Shown: piece by piece, positions 22,992 through 31,275 of the stretch
How positions within the stretch are numbered: the stretch's first letter is position 1
Layout of the letters: every line of letters begins with the position of its first letter
Origin: Promineifilum sp.
GTDB lineage: Bacteria > Chloroflexota > Anaerolineae > Promineifilales > Promineifilaceae
Direction of reading: 5' to 3'
Assembly: GCA_018058545.1 (NCBI GenBank)
Contig: JAGOZU010000018.1
Location: 1-43,905 of the forward strand
Length of the DNA stretch: 43,905 bases
The notes under the pieces: model-generated
Databases searched by the model: none
What the model was told of the DNA's origin: nothing
The model's input: only the letters and a program-made list of their open reading frames with translations
Program-made: the position numbers and the translations under genes

Positions 22992-24712
22992 AACGCTATT
23001 TTCTCTTTCACATGAGTTTATTTGTGGCGCTGGTGACCTTATTATCACCGGCGCAACCCGGTGTAGTTGCCCGGCAGCATGAGCCGGAAACCGGGCAGGG
23101 CGAGACGCTGGTATTCCAGCCCCTGGTTTTGCGTCCGGCGGCCGCCACTGCGCCGGTCATTCATAGCTTTACCGCCAATCCGGCAGCCATCCAGAGCGGC
23201 GCGGCCAGCACACTCTCTTGGCAGGTGACGGGGGCTACCAGCCTGAGCATCAGCCCCGGCGTGGGCGCGGTCAGCGGCACGAGCATCAGCGTCAGCCCGA
23301 CTGCGAAAACCCTGTATACATTGACGGCAAACAATGCCGCCGGCTCGACCAGCGCCCAGGTTACAGTGACGGTGACTGAGACACCGCCGCTTACCGGTGG
23401 CTTCTTTGTCGTGCCAATGCCGGAAATTGAACTGCCGACATCGCACCCCACGGCCAAAGTAGACCCCTCCGGCGGCGTACATATCGTGTTTACGCCACAG
23501 AGCGGGTCGCAGGGCAACTCCGCGCGACCGGCTTATTACGCCTACTGCCCGGCGAACTGCACCAGCGCGGCCGCTTTCACCATTTTGTCGTTGGGCGAGG
23601 GGGTGGATTTTGCGGCGCTGGATTTGGACCCGAACGGTCACCCGCGCTTGCTGTTACGCCTGCCGGTACAGTCGAACACGATTTACCTGTTTCAATACTG
23701 GATGTGTGACAACAACTGTGCCAATCCGGCACAGTGGACGGGCGACAGCATCGGCTATGCCTACCGCCGGCAGGTAGGCTGGGTGGAATCCTTTATCCAC
23801 TCCTTTGCGCTGGATCACCTCGGACGGCCGCGTTTCATTTATTACGATAGTGGCGCGGACAGTGACGATCCCCACTGGGGCGCGTTTTACGCCTACTGCG
23901 ATGCCAACTGCACTGACCCGGCCAACTGGTATGAAACCCGCCTGCTGGATGACAACCAGACCACCGATTTTGCCCTGGCCTTCAGCCCCGCCAACCAGCC
24001 GCGCCTGGCTTTTTATACTTACCTCAACGACGCCTGGGTGGTGGTTTATGCTGAATGCGACCAGAACTGCGGTACGGCGAACAACTGGTACGGCTCAGTG
24101 TTGGCCGATACGGTATCGGCCGGTGTTTCCCATTGGGCTAACTTCTCGCTGGCGGTAGATGGTAACGGCCGCCCACGACTGGCGCTCTATACCGGCACCG
24201 GCAGCGGCGGCAACCTGACACCCAACACCCTGTATTTCCTGGGATGCCGGGAGGGCGATTGCGCCGTAGCCGCGAACTGGTCAGCCATTGACCTCAGCTT
24301 TCCGCAAACGCACGGCGAAGAAGGTGTATCGCTGGCACTGGATGGGCAGAACCGGCCACGTCTGGCCTATCACGCCCCCATGGCCGCCGGCTTTGGCCTC
24401 TATTACGCCTGGTGTGATACCAACTGTGAAGTGAGCGCGGCCGGCTGGCATTCACAAGAGATGGAAACGAGCGAGGAAGTCAACACCGAGCTACCGATTC
24501 CACCCTGGCCGGGCTGTGCCTTTCCCGAATGTAACCCGCCCATTCCGCCCTGTACCGTTTCGACCTGGGATACGGGAGTACGTCCCTCCCTGGCGCTGGA
24601 TAAGCAGGGGCGGCCGCGTATCGCCTACGATGCCAACCACGAACAGGGCGGTGCTTGCGGCACATTTACCGATACAAAATTGACGCGCTTTATTCAGTTT
24701 GAGCAGCCGTAG
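22988..24712 (+). CDS. secreted protein with Ig-like domain and Cys-pair repeat propeller
   Basis: A 574-residue exported protein. An N-terminal hydrophobic segment is followed by an Ig-like domain at about residues 57-135 (HSFTANPAAIQSGAASTLSW and SPTAKTLYTLTANNAAGS). Then come six repeats of about 60 residues, most with a CxxxC pair followed by a tryptophan or phenylalanine: CPANC, CDNNC, CDANC, CDQNC, CREGDC and CDTNC. Between them lie SFALDHLGRPRFIYYD-type segments (LALDGQNRPRLAYH, LALDKQGRPRIAYD). A beta-propeller with one small disulfide per blade is the likely fold. No catalytic motif is recognised. It overlaps the cupredoxin gene by four bases, suggesting a shared role at the cell surface. 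Confidence 0.7.
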   Translation: MKRYFLFHMSLFVALVTLLSPAQPGVVARQHEPETGQGETLVFQPLVLRPAAATAPVIHSFTANPAAIQSGAASTLSWQVTGATSLSISPGVGAVSGTSISVSPTAKTLYTLTANNAAGSTSAQVTVTVTETPPLTGGFFVVPMPEIELPTSHPTAKVDPSGGVHIVFTPQSGSQGNSARPAYYAYCPANCTSAAAFTILSLGEGVDFAALDLDPNGHPRLLLRLPVQSNTIYLFQYWMCDNNCANPAQWTGDSIGYAYRRQVGWVESFIHSFALDHLGRPRFIYYDSGADSDDPHWGAFYAYCDANCTDPANWYETRLLDDNQTTDFALAFSPANQPRLAFYTYLNDAWVVVYAECDQNCGTANNWYGSVLADTVSAGVSHWANFSLAVDGNGRPRLALYTGTGSGGNLTPNTLYFLGCREGDCAVAANWSAIDLSFPQTHGEEGVSLALDGQNRPRLAYHAPMAAGFGLYYAWCDTNCEVSAAGWHSQEMETSEEVNTELPIPPWPGCAFPECNPPIPPCTVSTWDTGVRPSLALDKQGRPRIAYDANHEQGGACGTFTDTKLTRFIQFEQP

Positions 24713-24734
24713 GATCGCTGATGGAAGGTGTGCC

Positions 24735-25571
24735 ATGACACATTTGAAACTCAACGAGGCATTTGTCGACGACCTCCTGGCATTTTTGAAGTTACGCCGG
24801 CAGCAACCCTCGTTTGAATACCTGGACGCTCTGATCGGCGCCTTCATCCGCAAGGTTCCGTGGGAAAGCGTGTTTCGGATCATCAAGCGCAACGCCATGG
24901 CGGCGACGGCCGACTGTCCGCGTTTTCCGCGCGAGGTGTGGAGCGACGCGATGAAGTTCGGCGGCGGCGGGACGTGCTTCGAGATCAATTACGCCTTCTT
25001 CGCCTTGCTGAATGCACTGGGCTATGAAGGCTACATGACCTTGAACGACATGGGCGATGAGCAGGCGTGTCATGCCGCGATTGTGATTTTCTTCAACGAC
25101 CAGAAATACCTGGTGGACGTCTCCGTGCCATTTCCACGCCCATATGCCTTCTTTCCTGAGGCGACAGTTTATCAATACACGCCCTGGCTGAACTTCACCA
25201 TTAAACCCATGGGCGAAAATTGCTACGAAATCACGCGAGCGCCCCATGCCCGTCCAACTATTTTTACGTTCAACGATGTCCCCATCAGCGAAGAAGACTT
25301 CGAAGCAGCAATCGAAGCGGATTACCTGCCGACAGGTTATTTTCTCAACAGGGTTGTGATCAACAAAATGCTCGGCGAGAGGGCATGGCTGTTCAACAGC
25401 GCCACCCAGCCCTACATGCTGGAGTCCTTCAACCATGACGGCAAGCATGAGATTCCTCTGAATCCAGAAACGTTGGTCGAATCGCTGGCGGAACGATACC
25501 GGATGCCTGCTGAAAAAATCTCCGCGGCATTGTCGCTGGTATTGGCAAATGAAGCCCAGGAAACCCGCTAG
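24735..25571 (+). CDS. arylamine N-acetyltransferase family protein
   Basis: A 278-residue member of the NAT family, which transfers acetyl groups from acetyl-CoA to arylamines or hydrazines. The cysteine-protease-like triad is visible: C81 in GGGGTCFEINYAF, H113 in ACHAAIVIFF and D128 in YLVDVSVPF. The WESVF block near residue 43 matches the family's N-terminal region. Length is normal. The ATG at 24735 is chosen because GGAAGG lies just upstream; an in-frame start at 24699 lies inside the previous gene's end. Some relatives work in biosynthesis of amide-containing natural products, but the neighbours here do not point to such a pathway. Confidence 0.8.
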   Translation: MTHLKLNEAFVDDLLAFLKLRRQQPSFEYLDALIGAFIRKVPWESVFRIIKRNAMAATADCPRFPREVWSDAMKFGGGGTCFEINYAFFALLNALGYEGYMTLNDMGDEQACHAAIVIFFNDQKYLVDVSVPFPRPYAFFPEATVYQYTPWLNFTIKPMGENCYEITRAPHARPTIFTFNDVPISEEDFEAAIEADYLPTGYFLNRVVINKMLGERAWLFNSATQPYMLESFNHDGKHEIPLNPETLVESLAERYRMPAEKISAALSLVLANEAQETR

Positions 25572-25632
25572 AAGAATCTTTGTAGTGTCTTTTGGATTGG
25601 ATATTGAAAACCATTAAGACAAGGAGATTCAG

Positions 25633-28455
25633 ATGAAACCCTTTCTCAAACATCACTCTTTGATCGCCGGTCTCGTCCTGATGTTCCTCTATACGTGGAC
25701 GATTGACCTCTCGAACTCAGGAGTCCTGCCGTTTCAGGTTCCTTTCCCGATCTACATCACCCTCGGCTGGGGCTTCATTTTCGTCTCACTGTTGATGACG
25801 TGGTTGACTCTCGGTAAAGATGAAACGGTGAGGTTATTCAAACGCCTTTTTATCTGGCGCGTGGGCTGGAAGTGGTTTCTGGCAGCGCTTGCGATCGAGC
25901 CTTTCTGCATTGTGGCGGGAGTTTACCTCAACGCCGCGCTGACTCGAACTCCGCCCGATTTCAGCGCGGCCATGGTGAATCAGATCTTCGACGCCTCCGC
26001 GTCTCCCCTGCTCTTTTTCCTGGCCTTCTTTCTCTTTGACCTCATCACGAATGGCGAAGAAATGGGCTGGCGAGGTTACGTTCTCCCCCGTTTGCAGGCA
26101 AAACACAGCGCGTTGACAGCCTCTCTAATCCTCGGTGTGATCTGGGCGTTTTGGCATTTACCGAAATACATCGCCCATTTCGACGTTCTCGCCTTCGGCT
26201 GGGCGGTGGTTCATTTCCTGGCATTCGCCGTCATCCTGACCTGGTTATACAACAACACAAAAGGGAGTTTGCTCCTCGTTGCCGTTTGCCATGCCATGTC
26301 AAATTCCGTCGGCGTGTTTATGCCAATGGCCAACACCGCATCGAACGATAACATCGTCTCCTACATCTTCTACGTTCTATTTGAAGTCATTGTCGCCACC
26401 GCCGTGACCTTCGTTGCAGGTTCCGCAAATCTCTCGCGTGCGGAAATGAGGCAGATACAAGGAGTAACCATGAACCCCAATGCTCAGTTTTTACAAAAGC
26501 CGTATGTTCTCGTTTTTTTAATCATGTCATTCCTGTCGCTTGCCCTGCCGGTCTCGGCGCAGACAGGCGGAGAGGCCGCGGGGGAGAAAACATTCGTTTC
26601 CCTGAATAAGGCGCAAGGCCCGACCGACGCGACGGAGATGGAAGCGTTCATGGACGACCTGTTCGCGAAGGACATGGAAGAGCATCACATCGCGGGCGCG
26701 GCTGTCGTCGTCGTCAAGGACGGTCAGTTGTTCTTCTCCAAAGGTTACGGTTATGCCGACCTTGAAAACCGAGTTCCCGTTAACGCCGAACAGACGCTAT
26801 TCAAGCTTGGCTCCATCACCAAACTGTTTACATGGGCGGCGGTGATGCAGCTCGTCGAACAGGGAAAACTGGATCTTGATGAGGATATCAACACTTATCT
26901 TGATTTCCATATTCCACAAACGTACCCACAGCCGATCACCCTCAAGCACCTGATGTCGCATACTTCAGGTTTTGAAGATATTCATGCCGATATGGTGCGA
27001 TTGCATGAGGAAGACCTTGCGCCGCCGCGCGAATGGCTGGCAGCGCACATTCCCGCGCGGGTTCGTTCGCCCGGCGAGGCCGCGGCCTATTCCAACTACA
27101 ACGCCGCGCTGGCGGGATACATCGTGGCGCGCGTATCAGGACAGTCTTACAGCGAGTACGTGCAGGAACACATTCTCGCTCCGTTAGGCATGAACGGCAC
27201 AACCGCCTATCTGCAAACGCCGCCTGAACTGCGCGCGCGCGAGTCGGTGGGCTACATGTACGAAGCGGACGCCTATCAGATATTCCCGCAATTGCTGAGT
27301 CCCGAAGATCTCTTTCCCGCTGGCGTCATGCGATCGACGGCAACCGACATGGCGCGCTTTATGCTTATGCACTTGCAGGGCGGCTTCTATGGCGATGCGT
27401 CTACAGAGATACGCATCCTGAATGAAGACACGGCGCGGCAAATGCAAAGCGTTCTGTTCGCGCCCGACCCGCGCATATTGGGCAACACCTATGGCTTTTT
27501 CGAATTCAACGATAACGGCCGGCGCGTTCTCGGTCACAGCGGCAGCGGCGAGCCGATGGAATCCATGCTGTTGCTCCTGCCCGACGAGAACCTCGGCGTG
27601 TTCGTCGTCTATAACAGTCTCGGCGCAGACGGGCTTAATCGACAGCATTTTGGGTTTCAGCGAGCGTTCTTTGACCACTACTATCCCGCGCCCGCGCTCG
27701 AACCGATTCAACCCCCGCCCGATTTCGCGGAACGGGCTGACCACCTGGTGGGCGCGTACAAATGGACGATGAGTTCTTATACCACGCTTGAAAAATACTT
27801 CGCCCTGATGGGGCCGACCATTAACGTCAAGAACCCCGGCGACGGCACGTTATTGCTTGAATCGCCTTTTGGCAGTTGGCACATCGTCGAAGAAGAACCG
27901 CTGTACTTCCGCTTTGCGGACGCCCCGTATCATATCGCCTTTCGCGAGGACGAACAGGGACGCATCGTCTATCTCTTCACCGACCTGACGCCGATGATGT
28001 CGTTTGAGAAAGTGCCGTGGTATGAGACGCTCGGATTCAATATGCCCTTGCTGGTGGTTAGCTTGTTGTTGTTCCTGTCCACGCTTATCGTAACATTGGC
28101 CCGCTTCATCCGTGACCGACGACTGGCCGCTAATCCTCGACCTTTCTCGCCCCGCGCCCGCACCGCCTTTCAAGTCATTGTCTGGATTAGTGTTCTCAAT
28201 CTGCTGTTCATCGTTGGCAATGTGATGTGGGGCGAGCAGATCGTGTTCGGCGTCCCGTTCGGCTACAAAGTCGTGCTGGGATTAGGCGTCCTCTCCGCAA
28301 TGTTGACGGTCGTCGCGCTGTTCTACGCCGTGCTGGCGTGGAAGGATCGCTATTGGGGCGTTGCCTTCCGCTTCTATTACACGCTCGTAACGGTTGCGGC
28401 AGTCGCGTTTGTTTGGTTTCTGAACCAATGGAACTTATTGGGCTGGCAGTATTAG
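25633..28455 (+). CDS. CPBP membrane protease fused to serine beta-lactamase-like hydrolase
   Basis: A 940-residue open frame with two proteins. Residues 1-279 are a CPBP (CAAX-protease/bacteriocin-processing) membrane glutamic protease, with EEMGWR (142-147), WAFWH (171-175) and H220. Residues 280-940 are a class C beta-lactamase-like serine hydrolase. It has its own signal peptide (VLVFLIMSFLSLALPVSA), SITK with nucleophile S394, YSN and HSGSG, then four C-terminal membrane helices. At 26459-26464 there is AAGGAG followed after five bases by the ATG of residue 280. This looks like a second gene's start, so these may be two ORFs joined by loss of a stop or by an indel. A TAA lies in the +1 frame at 26465. 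Confidence 0.82.
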   Translation: MKPFLKHHSLIAGLVLMFLYTWTIDLSNSGVLPFQVPFPIYITLGWGFIFVSLLMTWLTLGKDETVRLFKRLFIWRVGWKWFLAALAIEPFCIVAGVYLNAALTRTPPDFSAAMVNQIFDASASPLLFFLAFFLFDLITNGEEMGWRGYVLPRLQAKHSALTASLILGVIWAFWHLPKYIAHFDVLAFGWAVVHFLAFAVILTWLYNNTKGSLLLVAVCHAMSNSVGVFMPMANTASNDNIVSYIFYVLFEVIVATAVTFVAGSANLSRAEMRQIQGVTMNPNAQFLQKPYVLVFLIMSFLSLALPVSAQTGGEAAGEKTFVSLNKAQGPTDATEMEAFMDDLFAKDMEEHHIAGAAVVVVKDGQLFFSKGYGYADLENRVPVNAEQTLFKLGSITKLFTWAAVMQLVEQGKLDLDEDINTYLDFHIPQTYPQPITLKHLMSHTSGFEDIHADMVRLHEEDLAPPREWLAAHIPARVRSPGEAAAYSNYNAALAGYIVARVSGQSYSEYVQEHILAPLGMNGTTAYLQTPPELRARESVGYMYEADAYQIFPQLLSPEDLFPAGVMRSTATDMARFMLMHLQGGFYGDASTEIRILNEDTARQMQSVLFAPDPRILGNTYGFFEFNDNGRRVLGHSGSGEPMESMLLLLPDENLGVFVVYNSLGADGLNRQHFGFQRAFFDHYYPAPALEPIQPPPDFAERADHLVGAYKWTMSSYTTLEKYFALMGPTINVKNPGDGTLLLESPFGSWHIVEEEPLYFRFADAPYHIAFREDEQGRIVYLFTDLTPMMSFEKVPWYETLGFNMPLLVVSLLLFLSTLIVTLARFIRDRRLAANPRPFSPRARTAFQVIVWISVLNLLFIVGNVMWGEQIVFGVPFGYKVVLGLGVLSAMLTVVALFYAVLAWKDRYWGVAFRFYYTLVTVAAVAFVWFLNQWNLLGWQY

Positions 28456-28504
28456 GCGCATCACAAAGTTCACTTGTAGCGCGCAACAACGAAAGGAAAC
28501 CCTC

Positions 28505-29311
28505 ATGTCAACACAAGAACTCACTGCAACGAACAAGGCGCAAGAACATTCCACCGCTATGGGGGATCAATACACCCTCTGGCAGATCCTCGGCATCTGG
28601 GCGGTTGCCACACTGCCAATGGGGCTGTTGGCTTGGGTCGTGGCTCCTGCCATCATTCCCTACGTCCCGTTACATCCTGGCGTCACCTATTGGATCTTGA
28701 TCATCATGGGCATGATGTGGCAGTTCATTGTCTCGCTGGTGATCATGTACCACGAACTCGGCACACTTCGCTGGAGCATTATCCGCAAGCGAACCTGGCT
28801 TCAAACCCCACGTGATCCGAAAACCGATCAACCGAATTCAAGATTGTTTTTGTGGGTGATCCCTCCCCTGATCTACAACGCTCTGGTTGGGGTAGCGCTC
28901 GCCGGTTATCTGGATGCGCCCATGAGTTGGCTTTTCCCGGCCCTGAAGCCGCCTTATGAGATGAGTCAATTGATATCGCCCGAATTTCAGGGGCAATGGT
29001 GGTTGTTGGGAGTCTTGCTGGTCAACCATCTCTTCAATTACTTTCTGGGCGAGGAGTTTCTCTGGCACGGCGTACTCCTGCCCAAGATGAGGGGCGTTTT
29101 TGGCAAGTACGACTGGGTAGCAAACGCCGTCCTCTTCGGTTTCTATCATGTCCATAAGCCCTGGGCGTTCCCCAGTATCATCGCGACAAATCTGGCCTAC
29201 AGTTGGCCCGCGAGCCGTTTTCGCAGCAACTGGATGGCGATCATCGTGCATGGCGTGGAAGGGATCCCCGGTTTGGTGATAACCCTGGCCGTCATCCTTG
29301 GTTTGACATGA
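28505..29311 (+). CDS. CPBP family intramembrane glutamic endopeptidase
   Basis: A 268-residue membrane protein with about seven hydrophobic segments. The CPBP/Abi motifs are EEFLWHG (183-189), FGFYHVH (211-217) and a third histidine H249 in IVHGVEG. Compared with canonical EExxxR, the arginine position is taken by histidine, a variation also seen in the family. Relatives process prenylated proteins or peptides, or give bacteriocin self-immunity. It is unlike the N-terminal half of the previous protein in sequence, so it is a second family member, not a recent duplicate. GAAAGGAAA lies before the ATG. Confidence 0.8.
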   Translation: MSTQELTATNKAQEHSTAMGDQYTLWQILGIWAVATLPMGLLAWVVAPAIIPYVPLHPGVTYWILIIMGMMWQFIVSLVIMYHELGTLRWSIIRKRTWLQTPRDPKTDQPNSRLFLWVIPPLIYNALVGVALAGYLDAPMSWLFPALKPPYEMSQLISPEFQGQWWLLGVLLVNHLFNYFLGEEFLWHGVLLPKMRGVFGKYDWVANAVLFGFYHVHKPWAFPSIIATNLAYSWPASRFRSNWMAIIVHGVEGIPGLVITLAVILGLT

Positions 29312-29332
29312 CATAAAAGAAAGGAGAAAACA

Positions 29333-29494
29333 ATGTACAGGAATATCGTCAAGATTGCTTTGAAAGGCGTTGGAGTGGCAATGGGCGTCGCGGTTATCGT
29401 GATGTCCACGCTCGAGACGCTGGAGGCAAGCACGGGTGTTTCCCTGCTCGGCATAGGCTTGGCCGCGCTGGCACTCGCAAATCTGCAGGAATAA
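29333..29494 (+). CDS. 53-residue small membrane protein
   Basis: A short open frame with a strong ribosome site, AAGGAG six bases before the ATG, 21 bases after the CPBP protease gene. The product is MYRNIVKIALKGVGVAMGVA at the start, then a hydrophobic helix, a short acidic loop (ETLEAS) and a second hydrophobic helix ending ALALANLQE. Two membrane helices are likely. I recognise no family. Its position suggests co-expression with the protease, as a possible partner or substrate. Confidence 0.6.
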   Translation: MYRNIVKIALKGVGVAMGVAVIVMSTLETLEASTGVSLLGIGLAALALANLQE

Positions 29495-29500
29495 TTAAAA

Positions 29501-29531
29501 GGGGGCAATCACCTTGAACGTGATTGCCCCC
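29501..29531. terminator. perfect 12-bp hairpin between two small ORFs
   Basis: GGGGGCAATCAC (29501-29512) and GTGATTGCCCCC (29520-29531) pair perfectly around CTTGAAC. On the plus strand it is followed by TGTCAAAAAAA rather than a T-run. On the minus strand it is followed by TTTTAATTATT, closer to an intrinsic terminator, but no minus-strand gene ends here. It could end the upstream operon or attenuate the next small ORF, whose ribosome site (AAGGAG, 29541-29546) starts ten bases later. Confidence 0.6.
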
Positions 29532-29551
29532 TGTCAAAAAAAGGAGCAATC

Positions 29552-29691
29552 ATGAAGCAGCCATCCCCTATAACCATCATCCTGAAAACCGCTGGTTGAA
29601 CTGGCCATTGGGCGTCGTGACCGCGGTCATTGTTCTGCTGTCATTATTAGGAGCGCTTTCTGCCTTTGGTGTATTGCCTTCAACAGGCTGA
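29552..29691 (+). pseudogene. frameshifted small membrane protein ORF
   Basis: An ATG with AAGGAG six bases upstream opens a frame that stops after 15 codons. Adding one base in the CCCC run at 29565-29568 would instead give about 46 residues: MKQPSPYNHHPENRWLNW, then a hydrophobic helix GVVTAVIVLLSLLGALSAFG and a short tail LPSTG. The conserved start signal and the hydrophobic helix in the second frame suggest a single-base deletion, or a sequencing or assembly error in the C-run. Confidence 0.5.
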
Positions 29692-29722
29692 TGAACAGGA
29701 AAGCCCAATACCAATCTTCATT

Positions 29723-29756
29723 TTGTTGACAAATAGTTTGAGCATATTGTCCACAA
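29723..29756. promoter_or_regulatory. pair of TTGTnnACAA palindromes before the SnoaL-like gene
   Basis: TTGTTGACAA (29723-29732) and TTGTCCACAA (29747-29756) share the form TTGT-nn-ACAA and are 24 bases apart, just before the start at 29764. The first includes a TTGACA that could be a -35 element, but no good -10 lies at proper spacing. A repressor site pair is plausible; the regulator is not identified. Confidence 0.35.
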
Positions 29757-29763
29757 CATTTGC

Positions 29764-30156
29764 ATGATGAACGCACTAACACACGAACAGTTCCGGCAGT
29801 GGATGGTAACTTACAGTCGAGCCAGCGTTGAAAATGACCCGTACGCGTCGGCGAACCTTTTTGCAGAGGATGCCGCTTACTATGAAATGCCCTTCGCTGA
29901 CCCCATGATCGGGCGCGATGCTATCTACGAATACTGGAACAATGGCGCGCAAAGATTGAAAGACAAGGAATCTACCTTCGAGGTCCTTGCCGTGAATGGC
30001 AATCTCGGCGTGGCTCGTTGGCGATCGCAATTCACCGTCATTGAATCGGGCAATCGCTTCGCGCTGGACTGCCTGTTCACAGTCGAATTCAATGATGGCG
30101 GCTTGTGCCGGACCTTCCGCGAGTGGTGGCACATTCAGGAAAAATTCACTGAGTAA
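29764..30156 (+). CDS. SnoaL/NTF2-like protein
   Basis: A 130-residue single-domain protein of the NTF2-like cone fold. Typical features are the helical start THEQFRQWMVTYSRASVEND, then ANLFAEDAAYYEMPFADPM with IGRDAIYEYW, and beta strands ending CRTFREWWHIQ. Members include isomerases, polyketide cyclases and proteins of unknown role. No catalytic residue can be assigned with confidence. ATG at 29764 and 29767 are both possible and no ribosome site is obvious. Two palindromes lie directly upstream. Confidence 0.75.
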   Translation: MMNALTHEQFRQWMVTYSRASVENDPYASANLFAEDAAYYEMPFADPMIGRDAIYEYWNNGAQRLKDKESTFEVLAVNGNLGVARWRSQFTVIESGNRFALDCLFTVEFNDGGLCRTFREWWHIQEKFTE

Positions 30157-30190
30157 CGGGCGTTTTTCAACGTCCGCTGAAAAATATGTC

Positions 30191-31126
30191 ATGGAAATTT
30201 TGGAATACAACGACGTTAATCCATTGCAGGTTCTGAATCTCACCCTGCTCGCGCTGGACTTCCCGCTCACGCCCGAACATGCCGCACATATTCGCCGCAC
30301 CGACCCGCGACCATTCCCATGCCTGACTGTGAATGCGGTAGAAAATGATGCGGTTGTGGGCCAAGTTGGCGTCTTCCGTCTGCCGATGATTTCAACAGAG
30401 GGACGCGAGGACGTGGGCGGAGTCTGGGCAGTGTCCACGCATCCTCTTCATTCCGGGCGCGGGATTGCTTCGACTCTACTGGAAGAGGCTCATGTCCGCA
30501 TGCGCAAGGTTGGTTTGCGCTTCTCCACGCTGGGGACGAGTCGTTCTGGGGTTGCTTATCGCCTCTATCAAAAACATGGCTACGTGGACATGAACATCTG
30601 GGCGGCCGCATTGGCAAAATGGGAGGTAGCGCATCAGCCCACTCGGCTGCGCGCCCAGCCTGCGAGCGAGGGCGGATTTGATTTCCTCGAAAAGATATTC
30701 GAAGATCTCGCGGGAGATTATCTCGGCTTTGCATGGCGACATCGCCCGTTTGCTCGTCTACGTGACAAAGTGAATCCAGAAAACATCTGGATCGTGTGGA
30801 AGAACCACGAGCCTGTCGGGTATGTTTTTGCCGGCAATGAAAACCTGATCTTGAAGATGGACATTCAGATATTGCGAAGGGATATCGACGTGCCGGAGGC
30901 TGTTGCTGCGGTCGCATCCAATTTTCAGACGTCTTATGTGCAAGTCACGATGAGCCGCCTATTGGACTTTCCCGGCCTGCAACGGGCTGGCTGGCAGGTT
31001 GCGTATCCCAATTGGAACGCCTTCATGGTCAAACCGCTTCTGCCCAATATGAGCGCTGATGATGCGCGCCACCTCTTCGGCATCGGCACGGATCGGTTCC
31101 TCATTTCGTGGCTGGACGTGACGTGA
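30191..31126 (+). CDS. GNAT-family N-acetyltransferase, tandem-domain
   Basis: A 311-residue acetyltransferase. The first domain (about 1-145) has the acetyl-CoA-binding pattern WAVSTHPLHSGRGIASTLLE and the following strand region LGTSRSGVAYRLYQKHGYVD. The second half (about 150-311) looks like a degenerate GNAT or SCP2-like domain without a clear Q/RxxGxG/A motif. This resembles the Eis-like or tandem-GNAT layout, though Eis proteins are longer. Acceptor unknown. The ATG at 30191 is chosen by homology to the domain start; the frame stays open upstream. It is the last gene of the plus-strand accessory run and converges on the copper locus. Confidence 0.75.
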   Translation: MEILEYNDVNPLQVLNLTLLALDFPLTPEHAAHIRRTDPRPFPCLTVNAVENDAVVGQVGVFRLPMISTEGREDVGGVWAVSTHPLHSGRGIASTLLEEAHVRMRKVGLRFSTLGTSRSGVAYRLYQKHGYVDMNIWAAALAKWEVAHQPTRLRAQPASEGGFDFLEKIFEDLAGDYLGFAWRHRPFARLRDKVNPENIWIVWKNHEPVGYVFAGNENLILKMDIQILRRDIDVPEAVAAVASNFQTSYVQVTMSRLLDFPGLQRAGWQVAYPNWNAFMVKPLLPNMSADDARHLFGIGTDRFLISWLDVT

Positions 31127-31142
31127 GGAGGAGCGAAGGAAG

Positions 31143-31274
31143 TCAATGGAACCATTCAACCTCGCCGCGCTCGTCATCGGCCGACGAGTCGGGCCTCGAC
31201 GAGTCGGGCCATAGCGCCAGGCGCATCCGCAGCCATTCGGCCGCGTCGGCAGGTTCAACAGCTCGTGTCAGCAT
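31143..31274 (-). pseudogene. truncated AAC(6')-like acetyltransferase, N-terminal fragment
   Basis: A 43-codon frame starting one base after the copB stop reads MLTRAVEPADAAEWLRMRLA, LWPDSS and continues to a stop after EVEWFH. The pattern of PADAAEWLRMRLALWPD followed by an acidic segment is how aminoglycoside 6'-N-acetyltransferases of the GNAT fold begin. The acetyl-CoA-binding part is absent, so this is a remnant. Inside it a 15-base unit is duplicated in tandem (31182-31211), giving DSSRPDSS. Resistance activity is not expected. Confidence 0.55.
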
Positions 31275-31275
31275 G

